From Epiperipatus broadwayi (lineage: Eukaryota; Onychophora; Udeonychophora; Euonychophora; Peripatidae): a stretch of 64,000 bases of DNA. Where the stretch lies: assembly GCA_028023455.1 (NCBI GenBank), contig JAQFVV010006629.1:250001-314000 (forward strand). The letters run 5' to 3'. The notes beneath the pieces were generated by a model that saw only the letters and a list, made by a program, of their open reading frames with translations, was not told where the DNA came from and did no database searches. A program made the position numbers and the translations under genes. Shown one piece after another: positions 48,270 through 60,789 of this stretch (its first letter is position 1; each line of letters begins with the position of its first letter).

Positions 48270-48420
48270 TCCTACAATAAAATAGTACCAGGATTGAACC
48301 AGCTAAGGCCATCTCTGGAAAAACAGACCGGTCTTCAATGAAAGTATGACCAATAAAGACTTTGCTGGAATTGGCAGCAGGAACCGGGAGCTCTTCTACT
48401 GTAAGATACGAACTGTAAAA
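48270..48420. other. GC-richer patch, possible SINE remnant
   Basis: The segment is GC-richer than its flanks. On the minus strand GGTTCAATCCTGG, a B-box-like motif, follows a GATGGCCTTAGCT stretch. On the plus strand it contains CAGACCGGTCTTC and GGAACCGGGAGCTC. A SINE or other interspersed repeat is more likely than an exon, but neither is proven. Confidence 0.3.
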
Positions 48421-48889
48421 TTTTTATAAAAAGTAATTAAGAACTTTCATCAAGATTTGGCAAGCTTTTAATAATCAACTAAATCTAATTTTTAAAATGA
48501 ACTTTAATCTGACTTTAAAGATTTCAAAATCAATTATTAATGTTTAATTTTAAATATTTGAGTTTGCTAATTTAATCATTTCCATTTTTTTATTATTAAT
48601 ATTTATTGACTAAATTATTTAAATGTATTAAATTTAAGTTGGGTGTAAACGGCTGCATAGATTCATTAACGTTTAATTATTTTTATTTTCATATTGATTA
48701 AAATATATAGATATCGGTAAATATGATACCTTATGCTGAGTGTCCAAACATATTTATTTGTATATCTTTTAAGTTATTGGTGTAATGCGGCATCTTATGA
48801 TGAATGCCATTGGGTTTATTGTAAATTTCCCTCTGCAATTCCATTAATAACTTTATATTTTAATTGTTTATGTTTATTTTAAAGGGTTT

Positions 48890-49340
48890 TTATTTCAGGC
48901 TATTTGTTTTGTAGTTAGGTCGATGCTGATGGAGGGATATATGGGTATTTATATCAATGTAATGTGAAGCGTGTTTAGCATACAGGGCATCATGCCCAAC
49001 TGATTACATGACCCAAAGATGTAATCATTACATTGCAATGGACACAGACATATTTCCTGCACCATTGACCCCTTTTTTAGCTCTATGGATAGGGACTATA
49101 AGTCGGCTGATAGCGCTCTCCCCCATACGTAGCATTTCTCTTTAATTATTGTATATACATGATTCCTTTGTCAGACAGAGGCACATTTCTGTACTGGACG
49201 AGGATCATGTCCTTCAAATAATATCATGCTGTCAGATGCACATTCCTGTGATTGTGGTTTTATGCTAGCATCTTCATATTGCATTGGTTGCGACTATATA
49301 TCTGGAAGCAGGCGTTGGTTTGGCTACAAACTTTTAGTCT
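48890..49340. other. GC-richer segment, unidentified
   Basis: Composition is closer to balanced than the surroundings and includes GGGCATCATGCCC, a short palindrome at 48984-48996, and GCGCTCTCCCCC near 49110. No open frame is long enough to call. It may be an interspersed repeat. Confidence 0.3.
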
Positions 49341-49659
49341 GAGATTGAATGATTGTTTTGAAAAGTTTTTAGCTGAGAAATCTATGTAGCCAATCTATAC
49401 TCAATATTATAAAACAAACTTTTATAAAATGTCCATCTGTGCGGACTTTCTTAATAATTTAAATTTAAAAAAAATAATAACCAAATTAAAATTAATATTA
49501 AAATCTAAGCAAGATAAATTTTATTCCTCAATTTTAAATATTTATATATGTGCATTAATAAATGTGTTTTTTTGTGTGTTATTACTGGCATTAGCTTATT
49601 CATTTATTTTATTGAAATGTCTTTATTAAAATATATTTTAAGTATCTATATTATAAATT

Positions 49660-49860
49660 ATCTCTGCTGCTCCGCGAGCTAGTGGCATGGGCTGACGGTG
49701 GGAATAAAATATATATGTAAAATTTGAATCTTAACAATATGTATCTGCCTACTATATTTATTTTTCAGGTTCCAATAGCCTGGTGACACCCTGTACGGCA
49801 GATATGGGAAGACATAAACTTCCAAATCACTCCGACCGTTATAATATATATAGAGAAAAA
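49660..49860 (+). other. Possible SINE or last-exon-like segment
   Basis: A tRNA A-box-like AGCTAGTGGCATGGGCTGAC lies at 49678-49698. At about 49755-49768 a TTTATTTTTCAG sequence resembles a splice acceptor, and the third frame after it is open for about 50 codons (with TADMGRHKLPNHSDR) to a stop. Both readings are weak; an interspersed repeat with GGTTCCAATAGCC as a degenerate B box is at least as likely. Confidence 0.25.
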
Positions 49861-52800
49861 CAGTATAAAGATGATAAGAAATTGAGTAGGAAATTTACTT
49901 TTAGAATTAGGCAGCATTAGTAAAGGAACATCTGAAAACTGATAGTAGTGATGTTATACAATTAGAAAATCAAGATTTATTCCCTGAATTATATTAAGAA
50001 AAGAATAGAAATAAATAAACAACTGATTAGTCAATTTGTCTTATTTTGATATTTATTAAATGGTGTGTTGATTGTGAACTGCATTCAGTAGAATGTTTCT
50101 AGATGTAAATATATATTGTAACTGCCTGAAGTGCATAACCCTCATGCAAATCACCCGAGGGCAATCCACATGTGCATTCCGCATTCTGATATCATAAATA
50201 CCAACTTATTCTTTTACAGTCTGCTAAGGTCAGGGAGAAAACATGAGACTTATGCATTTATCTAAGTTATTGATTGCAAATAATGATGACAAACTGTCAA
50301 AAATAATAACACTATTTATTCATATATATACAACAGAAACATATGCTTGTGTGACTAATTAATTAAGTTGTATCTTAATTCAACTTAAGATAAATAAACC
50401 TTTCCAAATTTTATTAGATTAATTTTATTTTAATTTAACTTATGCACAGATATAGTGTACAGTGCTATAAAGGTTTAAATAATTGATACTATTTTAAAAT
50501 GCTATTAACATTAATTGTTTGAATGAATTCCAATCTACTGCATAGACACCAATATGCTCTGAATTATCATCACTGCTGTTCTAATGCTGACTTATACAAG
50601 CTTATAAATGATTAATCTTACTACTTGACTGTTGTGATCAATTATAGGTTATGATATTAGTAGGAAATAAATAGTAAAATAATTGTAAAATACAGGGAAT
50701 TGCATCTGTACTACAGTGGTATCTCTATATAAGAGCAAATGACATGATAACCACTGGCAGTTGCATATGTATCACTATGACATGTATAAAAGAAAAATGG
50801 ATGACATATAACTTGATCATCTACCACACATCATTTATATAAGATAATGATTGTAATGGATCAGCAGTCACAAATGATGTTACAATCATCTAATACTAAT
50901 GCACTACATAAGAATGAGAATCAGATGTAATTCGTAACCCAAATTGACAGATACCAGCTATACATTCTTATCAATAAAAATAATTCAAGTACAAGACTAA
51001 TTAGCTAAAACTTACATCTGATTAATAGAACCCTAATCTAGCTTATTCATGCAGCATGATTGAACTCCATTCACAAATTTAATAAATTTACTGCTTTAAC
51101 ATATTAATAAAGTGGAAATAACGATTCAACTAATATACACTTTTTAATAGCATGAGAAGAGATTGCTATTGTAAGCTAATTGCATTTTATAAAGTGATTT
51201 ACTATCATTAGTGCCTATTAAATTGTGGCATGACATTTAATTTTGTCATACCTGCTAAACAAATTAAGTAAATACTATTCATTAACACATTTCATTAGAT
51301 TGGAGATAATAATTAACTAAGTATTAGTTTAAATGTTATACTTATTCTTCCAGCTTAACAGTTCATGTTCATTCTTTTGGTATTGGTGGAGTTGATTCTT
51401 AAAACCATAGCTATGGTAGATGAGGGTTTAAATCACTACTTCACATTCATTTTTGATGCATAGATGTTAATTAAGACATGTTTTTGCAGCTGGTTCTTTC
51501 TGTAGTACTGGACATCAACTTTTTCCTCCTCTAAGGAGGATGCATAGCAAACCCATTGCAATAGTTTTTTCTGTAGTTGATGGCTTCTTTGACATGACTC
51601 AGCAATGGATTTTGGCATTCCTTCTGCAACTTGACAGAGCAATGCCCTTTCTACTTTTGCATTGTAGACTTGCTGGAATTAGCAGATAAAAGTTAAAGCA
51701 GAATAATAATACTGGCAGATTAATAATCATTGGCAGGATCAATATAGAATAATTATAACGAATGCAGAATAATGATGACAAGCTTTCTAGATTTAAGATT
51801 CTCAAATGTAATTTCCACCACTATTTATATAATTTGGAGTTATCTGTAAAATTTGGATTAATCTCTTATCTTTTGGGTTCTTCATTACTTTCACTGAAGT
51901 TGGAGTTTATTTGTCTAATATTTTATTTGCAAGTTCATATTTTTGAGCAGGAATAACAGCCTTTTTAATTAAATTATTTTAATTATTTATCTCCTAAAAT
52001 TTAATCTATCGATCTGTTTACAAGCATTTTAATTACTTTTCTTAAAGTGTCATTCCCACCTAAATTTTAGAAAATATTTTGCATTTAACACAAAATGACT
52101 TTATAATTAATAATACCATATACATTATATGTCCATTTATAATACATATATTTAATTTTTATTGATTAAATTTATTAAACTTTCAAACTTAAATTTTATT
52201 AGTATTTTTTTATATTCAAACATGATGTATATATGTGTGTGCATATATATATATATATAGCTTCAATATTTGGTACATATTAAAATAAATAGTCATATAA
52301 CTTATAATACTAGTTAATGAACAAAATTTTATTAAAATTCTTTCATGGTTTCATCTATTAATAAATAAACCTTTTCAAGTGAAATTTAATAAAATTTTGT
52401 TTTTTTTTTGGTTAATATTTGTAATGTTATATGATTTTCTATTTTATTTATTTTTGGTTAATATATGCAATTTTATATGATTTTTTATTTTATTTATCAT
52501 TGCTAGTATAGCAATAGACAGTATTTAATTTGGTACATATTGGATATCTCAATACTATTTTTTCTTAAACAGAATCTTAAGGGATTATAATAGAATTAAC
52601 AAAAAGTAGATAGATTAAAAAAGTTTTTGGATTGAAATGGAAAGAGAAGCTATGGATTGATTAGAGGAAGTAAATTAGTCTTGAATAACCTTCAGCTTGT
52701 GATGAATTGATAATGATTGAAAAGTTGATAATATAATGTAAATGCATATTTATGTTTACATTTACAAGGATATTTACATTTTTTATAATGAAATTTTGAA

Positions 52801-53360
52801 ACATATAAAGGGTGCATTTTTTAGAATTGTTTTTCATCTATAGAAATAAAAAATGTTTTATCCTACATTGATTGTTAATTTCAAATCAAAAATTATGAAT
52901 CAAACAATTTATATACATCTGACCAAGTTGTTTTAATGAATCACAAGAAAATAATCTTTAGTTTTAAGGTTATTTAAATGATTCTTTGGGAATCTAACTT
53001 TTGAATTATTGTAATAATGTTTCTGTTTCTAAACATAACCATCCCATGCTTTTATTTGTGCAAAGTGAAAAGAATTTATTTTTTTACTTTTTAGTGCATT
53101 CATGTGAATAAACATTTTTTTTTTTTAAATTTTTTCCCCTAATTTTATAATTTTACATATATAAAACTGAATTACCAAACTCAGTTTTCACTAGAATTAT
53201 TCAATTTTAAATTACAAGGAATGTTGCTTGATGTCACTAATATCAATGTTACATCTAAAAGTTAAATCTTTACAAATTTTTGATAATTTGCAAATTCTAA
53301 TAATACATACTTATGCAAAGTTTCAACTAGGTCGAAAATTGGGAAATTGGTGAAAATTGA
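49861..53360. other. AT-rich DNA, no gene seen
   Basis: No supported feature. Direct repeats with GGTTAATAT and TTTATATGATTTTCTATTTT lie near 52410-52490, and a TA microsatellite near 52245. Confidence 0.5.
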
Positions 53361-53425
53361 TGTTGTCCCGGGATAGCGGGTTCACTTCCCGGCTGATGCT
53401 ATGACACATGAGAAAAATTTTTTTT
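53361..53425 (+). repeat. tRNA-like SINE 3' half
   Basis: CGGGTTCACTTCCCG forms a clean T-arm (CGGG/CCCG stem with a seven-base loop). It is followed by GATGCTATGACACATGAGAA, which is shared, with small changes, with the tail of the SINE at 60833-60945. The 5' half of the tRNA part is degenerate. Confidence 0.5.
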
Positions 53426-53547
53426 TATCCAGTCAGAATAAAAAATAGAGTAAGTTAAATAAAAATATATATAAAAAATAAAGCCAAACATCTTACTGTA
53501 CTTCTATTATTATTGTTGTTTTCAATAACATCATTAGTCAAATTAAT

Positions 53548-53600
53548 TACATATATATATTGGAAATAAATTAAAGTTTTGTAATTGTTATATTGAAGCA
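53548..53600 (+). repeat. Fragment shared with gypsy 3' LTR start
   Basis: TTGGAAATAAATTAAAG, TTTTGTA and TTGTTATAT here match, in the same order, the sequence at 60810-60965 once the SINE there is removed. It may be a solo LTR fragment. Confidence 0.4.
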
Positions 53601-54299
53601 GTCAATCTTAGTTTAAGATTGTGCTTCATATTTCTACCTACTAACCCCTATTCAAACCCCTATATCCCATCCCGCTCCTTTTGTCATATATATATATGTT
53701 ATGTATATATTTGAAATGCACGCCTAAATTTATCAATTTTAACTTTCAATAACATTTTATTATTAATTTTATGATTATTAATTCTATTATTAATTATTAG
53801 TTTTTTTTATTATTAAAGTATTATAGGTGCGATTCAAATATATATGTAGGAGCAAAAACTTACTAACAATATTGATTGTTAATATTTTATTATACGTCAT
53901 TTTTTAAACTTTTTCTTTTTAAAGTACTTTTTCTATTAAACTGTATATTTTTATAGAATCCAATATGGAAGATGCTACAGTAATTGTCTAAAAATAATTA
54001 AAGGGGTTGGGAACACTATTGTTTTAATCTGGGGAAGATATTTTTTTTAATTAAAGTTTTTACTTAAAATGGGATTAAGATTAGAAATACTTTTGTTAAA
54101 AACATGTTGTCAAATCTATTTCTAATCTGGAAATAGATTTGAATTTATTTTTGGATGTTATCGTACTGTTGCATCTTCAAAAACAACTGATAAAAGAAAA
54201 CGTATAAAATGACTGAATTTTGAATCACAGGAAAAGATTAGCTACTATTGAGAGAAGTAATTGCTACTAGACACTATGCTGTTTTGAAATCTAAAAATG

Positions 54300-54520
54300 A
54301 TCTAGTAAAAGCTTTTCCGGATCTTTGTGGGTCGTCTTCCGCTGCCATAATATTCTGCTACCCTAAAGTGAAGTAAAGGCCCGATGGAGAACTTTAAAAA
54401 TGCTAATAGAAACTTGCTGCCACCGAAGAACTTGCATTTCAATTGCCGTCCGCGTGCCGTACTAAATTGGACTCTTAAAATTGTAAGGTAACTTTTCAAG
54501 CCGTCACCTCAAACTAATCT
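54300..54520. promoter_or_regulatory. CpG-dense patch, possible promoter or 5' exon
   Basis: CpG is concentrated here (CCGG, GTCGTC, TCCGCT, CCGTCCGCGTGCCGT) within CpG-poor DNA. On the minus strand an ATG at 54349 would start MAAEDDPQRSGKAF, a composition more like a real N-terminus than the surrounding frames, but no splice donor follows before a stop. No gene call is made. Confidence 0.25.
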
Positions 54521-55439
54521 ATCAATTTGTATTTTAATGTATTTAACTTTGTTTTTGTTTTAATATGTAATTTGCTCTTAAGTAATTTATTTTATTTAAT
54601 TCTCTCTAACATGTTCTTAACTTTCCTTAACTTTGGTGCGGTCATTTATTTACATGTATTTATTATTTGATTTATATATCTGCTTGCTTATTATTATGTC
54701 AATCTCACAAACTGGCGAGCTTAATTTCTAAAAATCTTTTCTGTCATTTTTTCTTCTTCTAAACCTTCATACTAAGGTTATTAACGTCCCCTTAAAATAT
54801 ATATGTAATGCATTATAAATTAATATGTTCGCCAGTTTGTTTTACGAATCAGCATTTTATGTTGGTTTATTATAAAAATATATTTGTTTAACTCTGGATT
54901 TTCTACCCAGTCTAAATCCAGAACTCATGCTAATTAACGCTTTGAAATCTTATAAAATATTATTTATTTAATTCTAAAATAAGGGTGACCGATTATTTGT
55001 TTTCTATATAACTGCTAGTTATTTTTTTCTATACTCTTAAAATAGTCTATGCTTAAAATATCAAATACAGTATTTAACACATTCCAGTTATTGTAAAATC
55101 AATGAAGGTGGGATTGATTTATTTAAAAATAACAGAAAAGGGATGGAGGTCAATCTTAATGTTTCTTTTACTAAATCAAATCTTAACGTACATTTTATTA
55201 ATTTGAAATCTAAATCTTAATGTTTCTTTTGCTATATAAAATCTTCAAGTTATTTTAAGTAAATGAAATGTGAAATCTCTCTATATATATTATAACTGCA
55301 TAGCGTATTATTTGTCTAAATTATAGTACTCAAACAAGGGTCATTTATTTTTAAAAGCAGTAAATCTTATTCAATGTCGTTAGGGACATTCATTCGTTCA
55401 GCATTACTAACATTTAGCCTATCTTCGTATATATATATT

Positions 55440-55760
55440 ACGTGCTTCTAGTCTTAATCTGGGGGTTGCGACAAGTTCGAACCCATAAATTTCTTTTCAT
55501 ATCTCATTCCGTAGATAGTTGAGCTATCCGGAATCATATTTATTTCATATAAAATGCCTCTGGTGGTGATCCCGTAAGTTTGGCACACGCTATGCATATT
55601 TACTTCGTAGATAAAAGGCCTCTCACGTCGGTTATACCAGCAAAAGTCTGGGCCACGCCATGCCTATCCACTTTTCTCTAAGCACTACCCAAGAAGGGTG
55701 TGTGAGATTTCGTTTTTCATCCAGAAGCACGACCTTTTCCTCTTAGTTATTTTTAGGCTA
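55440..55760. repeat. CpG-bearing repeat with tRNA-like part
   Basis: On the minus strand at about 55465-55535 a GGATAGCTCAACTATCTACGG A-box-like region precedes GGGTTCGAACTTG, a good B box. Downstream on the plus strand two units of about 75 bp are alignable (GGCACACGCTATGCATAT and GGCCACGCCATGCCTATC). The segment is probably an interspersed repeat with a tRNA-derived head. Confidence 0.4.
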
Positions 55761-56559
55761 TTATGTCAGCACCGCAAACTTCTTCATATTATTTTTTTTG
55801 CTTCATGACCCAGTTTTAATGCTCTAATATTAAAATTACGCTTTGCTTAATATATATATATATATAAATGCCAATTACTTCTATTTTATTAATTAAATTT
55901 ATTTCAGTCTTATACAGTTCCACCATCGTAATTTATATATCTATTTAAGAGTATCTATATGCCTTGGGGAAAATAAAGCATTCGTCTTACTATTGTTAAA
56001 ATAATTTTTCATTAAATATTTTGTCATAGTTTCAAATATAATCTTTCAACTGTCTTTTGTTTATTTTCACGACCTCAATGGCGTGAAAATAATTTATATC
56101 ATATGTATAATGAATTTCAGAACACTCCCCTAAATCGTATGTTAGTCACCACGTTTTAGAACCGTAAATCAAAGCGTTAATGGCAGTATTATGTATTTTT
56201 TTCTAATATTTGATTGGCATCTTAATATTAGACCCACCAAAGATGTATGCTTATTTATAACGTATCATTTAGCTAATAAAGAGCATATGAGAAATAATAG
56301 CGTGAATGACACTGTGTAATCGCTTGCTCATTCACGCACTCACTAATGTATATAATTAATTTATAAATGTATAATAATTTGTCAGTATATTAAATTATAT
56401 TTTATTGTCTAACTTATTTGATAGTTCGAATTTCTTTTTCTCCACTTCCACGTATTACAACCATGCTTATCTATTATTTTAATATAGTCATAGTTAATAG
56501 ATGTCTCATTGTTTTGCTCAGCTTTGCTAGTCGGCCGGATTAAGATTAATTCTTATGTG

Positions 56560-56630
56560 CCATCACTATTAGGTTATTCATTAGGTGTTAGATCTGGGGC
56601 TTAGAGAGTGGGTTCGAATTCAGGCTGGTC
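56560..56630 (+). repeat. tRNA-like fragment
   Basis: An ATTAGGTGTTAGATCTGGGG stretch is followed by GGGTTCGAATTCAGG, a near-consensus B box. It lies just upstream of the gypsy 5' LTR. It is probably a SINE remnant. Confidence 0.4.
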
Positions 56631-56730
56631 CCTGACCTAAATCTTGGGCTTGACTGGGTTTGAAGTACATTTTGTGAGTTCCAGCTCATGTTAGATGGAT
56701 AAACATGTTTTGAATGGTGCAATATATAGT

Positions 56731-57080
56731 TGTACATAATTTCCTGTGAAAAGAAAAGATAAAATGAGTGAAATAAAAAAGCAGAATAAGAAAAAGAACA
56801 TGTTTTTATTTAAGCATTAGAATTTGGACTAGAGTGGTTGGGAGAGAGGATTTTCTCGATGAATTTCACCATCATAGAGTCCTAAAGCGAGCTTAGGGAC
56901 AATTGCAGGCCACAGAGTTTTTATTATTAGTTACTTAAACCGCAAGGCATTTATAAACATTTATAATAGGCAAATGTACATAAGAATTAATTTTGTTATT
57001 CTAATAAATTCATTTTATAAACTTAATTATGTGTATGAGATTATTTATTAAAATATTTGTGTTAGTATTAATACATCACA
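56731..57080 (+). repeat. Gypsy element 5' LTR (possibly 5'-truncated)
   Basis: This 350-bp block is repeated with clear similarity at 60970-61341. Landmarks are ACATAATTTCCTGTGAAAAG, GCATGTTTTTATT or ACATGTTTTTATT, GGGACAATTGCAGG, and the 3' end TTAATACATCACA. It ends in CA. The 3' copy seems to start about 180 bp earlier, including a SINE, at a TG directly after a purine tract, so the 5' copy may lack its first part. Confidence 0.75.
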
Positions 57081-57082
57081 AA

Positions 57083-57100
57083 TAATTTGGCGCAGTATGT
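57083..57100 (+). promoter_or_regulatory. Candidate primer binding site
   Basis: TTTGGCGCAGTATG follows the 5' LTR after a few bases. A TTGGCGC start at this position is common for tRNA primer sites of gypsy-like elements. The matching tRNA cannot be checked here. Confidence 0.45.
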
Positions 57101-57174
57101 TAGTCTGAGGGGAGACTGTACAAACTGAAATTGAATTTATTTATAAAGTCAGTTCATGCAAGAAACCAAGAAAA

Positions 57175-57845
57175 ATGGCTTTATCTCAGATGATGGTAAA
57201 TGAATTCGATGTAAATAGTTTGTCAAAATGGCCCATATGGAAAAGAATTGAGAAACTATTTTTAATGAATGGTTACTACAAACAAAATAAAAATAGCTAC
57301 ATTATTGTGTTGCACTGGTCAGAAGGTGATTGAATTAGCAAACTGACTTTGTGACCCATCAGAACCAGGAAAGCTTTCATATATTACAGTAACCGAAAGA
57401 CTAAACAATTATTTCAGTCTTCAACCATCAAATCATGTGGCTTATCTCCATTTCTGGAATAGACAACAAGTTCATGGCGAGAAACAAAGTATGATCGAGC
57501 TTTAAGGAAGTTTGCTAAAGATTGCCACTATGGAGACTCTGTAGAATAATCAGGGAATGTATGGTAATTGTCTGAGACAACAGTTGTCAGCTAGGAATGA
57601 AATGGTCATAAAAATGTAACTAGGTTATGAGTTAGTGAAAGAAGAAGCATTGGAGGTTCAACACTCTAGTACTTTGAAAGTTAGTAAAACAGTTATAAAT
57701 AAAATGGAGAATATCAACAAAATTATTTGCTTTTGTTGTGGAAACAGGCCATATAATTAAAGGCTGTAAATGGAAAACAAAGAATTGTAGAAATTGTGAA
57801 GAGAAGGAACAACTCCAAAACATGCGCCGATAAAACAAGAAAAGA
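57175..57845 (+). pseudogene. Gypsy gag, degenerate
   Basis: An ATG at 57175 opens MALSQMMVNEFDVNSLSKWP and continues WKRIEKLFLMNGYYKQ, a capsid-type N-terminal pattern of animal gypsy-like gag. Frameshifts and stops follow. Near the end are cysteine-rich pieces, ICFCCGNRPYN and NCRNCEEKEQL, the remains of CCHC zinc knuckles that bind the RNA genome. The order LTR, primer site, gag and pol supports the assignment. Confidence 0.65.
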
Positions 57846-57899
57846 TTACAAATTAATAATCAGTATACAGCAAAGAAAAAACCAGATCAACAAATTAAA

Positions 57900-60420
57900 A
57901 CATTGGAAATTAAGAACTTAGAGCAAATTACTTTACCTGTCACAATTTTTGATAAACCAATAGTTATGAAAATTGATAGTGATGCTGGTGTTGCTATTCT
58001 TAACTTCAGAACTGGGAAAAATAATCTGAAATTATGATAAAACTCCAAGTTTGTCAAGACCAATTTGAAAGCAAAAGGTGCAAGTGGAAATTGGATTAAA
58101 ATTATAAGGAATGCTGAAGTACTAGTAAAAATTAAAAATAAAATGTTTTTATAGATCTATGTGTAAAAAGCAGTATAAACCTTAGAATTGGAGTGAGAAA
58201 GGTTTGACCTCTTGGGGATCAAAATCTGCACAGTAAAGAAAATTACAGTGGAACAGGAATTAAAAAGAAATTTTCAAATATGTTTCAAATTAAATGAGAG
58301 GCATTTAAAATCTCTCCAGTAGAAATTGTACTGAATGATGGTGTACTTCTCCGCATATGTAAACCATGAAAAGTGTTATTTGTTCAACTTACAAAGGTGG
58401 AAAATTAGTTAAAGAGTGTATTCAGGGCAACTTTTCTTGTAGTTGTGATGGAATCAATCTGTCATATATGTATTTGTGGTAACTATCATCACACTGTAAC
58501 TAAAAATCTGCAAAAAAGCCAGTATCCAGTTCCAAATGTTTACAAAATATTGATAAAAATGAAGCAAGCCGATTACTATGCAAAGATTGACTTGTGAGGT
58601 GCTAGTCTCATCGGCAACTCCTGAGATTCTTATGCTAACTACTCACAAAGGATTATTTAATTGCAACAGATTACTTCTGGAATTACTATAGCCTCAAATA
58701 TATTTAAAGCAATGATGGAGAGAGTGATTCCCATATCTTGATGAAATTTTGGTTGTTGTAAATTCCAAAGAGAGCATATATGAAAGGTTATCACAAGCCA
58801 GTGAGAAACTTGAAAGTATTGGTGCTAGTATAAATGCAGATAAATATATATGGATAGCTAGAGGGTTAATTTTTAAGATACATAGTTATACATCATGGCA
58901 AAAAAACCCGGTGCCCCAAGACCAAAAAGCTGCAAAGAATTACAGCCATTTCTTGACCATATAAACTTTTTTGAGATTTTTTTTAAAGGGAAAAGCACAT
59001 TTAGTTCAGCTTTTATATAATTTGTTAAAGAAAGAACAGGAATGGATTTGGAAAGCAAAGCACAAAAATGCATTTAAACAAATAATTGTTGTCATCTGAA
59101 AATTTATTAGTTTATTATGACAATAATGGGGATGTAACTCTTGTGATGCATCAGAATATGGAGTAAGGGCAGTTTATGTCATGCAGTAGCCACATGGACA
59201 TTGTCCACTACTGAAAAAAATTATAAAATAATTAGACAAAGAAGCATTAGTTATAATTTTCACTATAAAAAAATTCCACCAGTATCTGTATGGTCAATTT
59301 TCTAAACTAAATGCAGATCACAAGCTGTTACTAGGAATTTTTTCTAAAAACAAAACAGCTCCTGATCATCTAAGCCCTAGGATGTTATGCTGGGTAAACC
59401 TGTTAACTGGATATGATTTTGAATTGAATATCAGAAAGGGAGTATAATATGACAGAAAGCATCCCTCATGGATTCCAAATAAAAATGAGCCTATAAAAAT
59501 TGATGTCAGATTTATATAGATGAAATAAATCTGGAAATAATAAATATCTGGACTATTGCTAAATGGACAATAAATTACCAAGGATTCCAACAGCTCGTGA
59601 ATTGGATAAGGGAAAGTTGGACAAATCGTTGACTGGAAATTTTGCATAAAGCTTTTTTAGGCACCGAAAGAGTCTTTCTGTTTGCAAATGCTATATTGTT
59701 AAAAAAAAATACAATTGTTATATGTGGGCTATCAAAAAGTATTAAAACTACTATATGAAGGTTATCCAGGGATAATTCAAGCAAAAATGATGGCCCAAGG
59801 ATATACATGGTGGCCAGGTATATAAACAAATTGAAAAATATATTAAAAAGTGATTCTTGCCAAACCACACTCCCAAGTCCTCCTAAGAGGTTTATTTTAT
59901 GGCCAAATGCTACCAAGTCTTGGAACAGTACATATGGTTCATGCAGTACCATTTATGGATCATTTTTTCCTGATACTCGTCGATGCATACTCTAAGTGGG
60001 TGGAGTACAATATTCTAAAGAGTACAAATTCTGAGGAAACTTATCTCCAATTATTGGAAATATTTGCATACCATATCCAGACGCTGATGACAGTACAGGA
60101 TTTGTGTCTTCAAGATTTGAAGAGTTTCTAAGAGTGTGGCATATGTCATATTTTAATATCGGTATAACACCCAGAGTCAAATGGGATGGCTGAGATGGTC
60201 ATACAGCAACTGAAATTGTTATTGTGGAAAACCAGTAATTTAAAAGTGGATGAGATATTAAATAAAACAGCCTATTTCCAACATAGTACATCATCTACAA
60301 TAATTGGTAAATCCCCAGCTGAACTGATGTTTAGCTGAAAATTAAAAGATTATGTTAATGCCAGAGTAACAATGTAGTATAGTGGAATGGGTACTTCAGA
60401 TTATATGAACATGATAAGAT
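57900..60420 (+). pseudogene. Gypsy pol: protease, RT, RNase H, integrase, degenerate
   Basis: Pieces in order: PVTIFDKPIVMKIDSDAG near 57935 (aspartic protease, DSG-like site altered to DSDAG); YYAKIDL with a following segment near 58575; IPYLDEILVV near 58730 (RT catalytic box YLDD changed to YLDE) with the open stretch to 58964; DASEYGVRAV near 59150 and KFHQYLYGQFSKLNADHKLL (RNase H and tether) to about 59450; then integrase, with PFMDHFFLILVDAYSKWVEY near 59960. Protease, RT, RNase H, integrase is the Ty3/gypsy order. Many stops and frameshifts show a dead copy. Confidence 0.75.
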
Positions 60421-60773
60421 TTGGATAGATTGACTTAAAAAATATTGAATGAAAGGCAAAGTATTTAAATGGCTATAGATGATAGAAGTGTGTCTAGAAA
60501 ATAGTACGTTTTGCAATGGCACACAAACCATGTTTGTAGATGATTTGCATGCATTAATGCTGGCATTAATAATGCTGCAAATGAATGAGACATTGTCAAA
60601 ATAACCCATTTTCCAGTTGAAAATAATGACCAGATAAAAGATGATCAAAGGAATGATCCGATAATGTAAGAAATCAATAGCGGAAATATCACAATGTTAA
60701 GGAGATTTGAAAGAATTAAAAGAACTTCCTCCTAACCTGAAAGGTTATGTTAATTCAGAAAGCGGTTATTTCT

Positions 60774-60789
60774 GAAGTGGGAGAGGTAT
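60774..60789 (+). promoter_or_regulatory. Candidate polypurine tract
   Basis: GAAGTGGGAGAGG lies right before TATTGTTGTATT. A purine tract followed by TG marks the usual start of the 3' LTR and the plus-strand primer. Confidence 0.45.
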
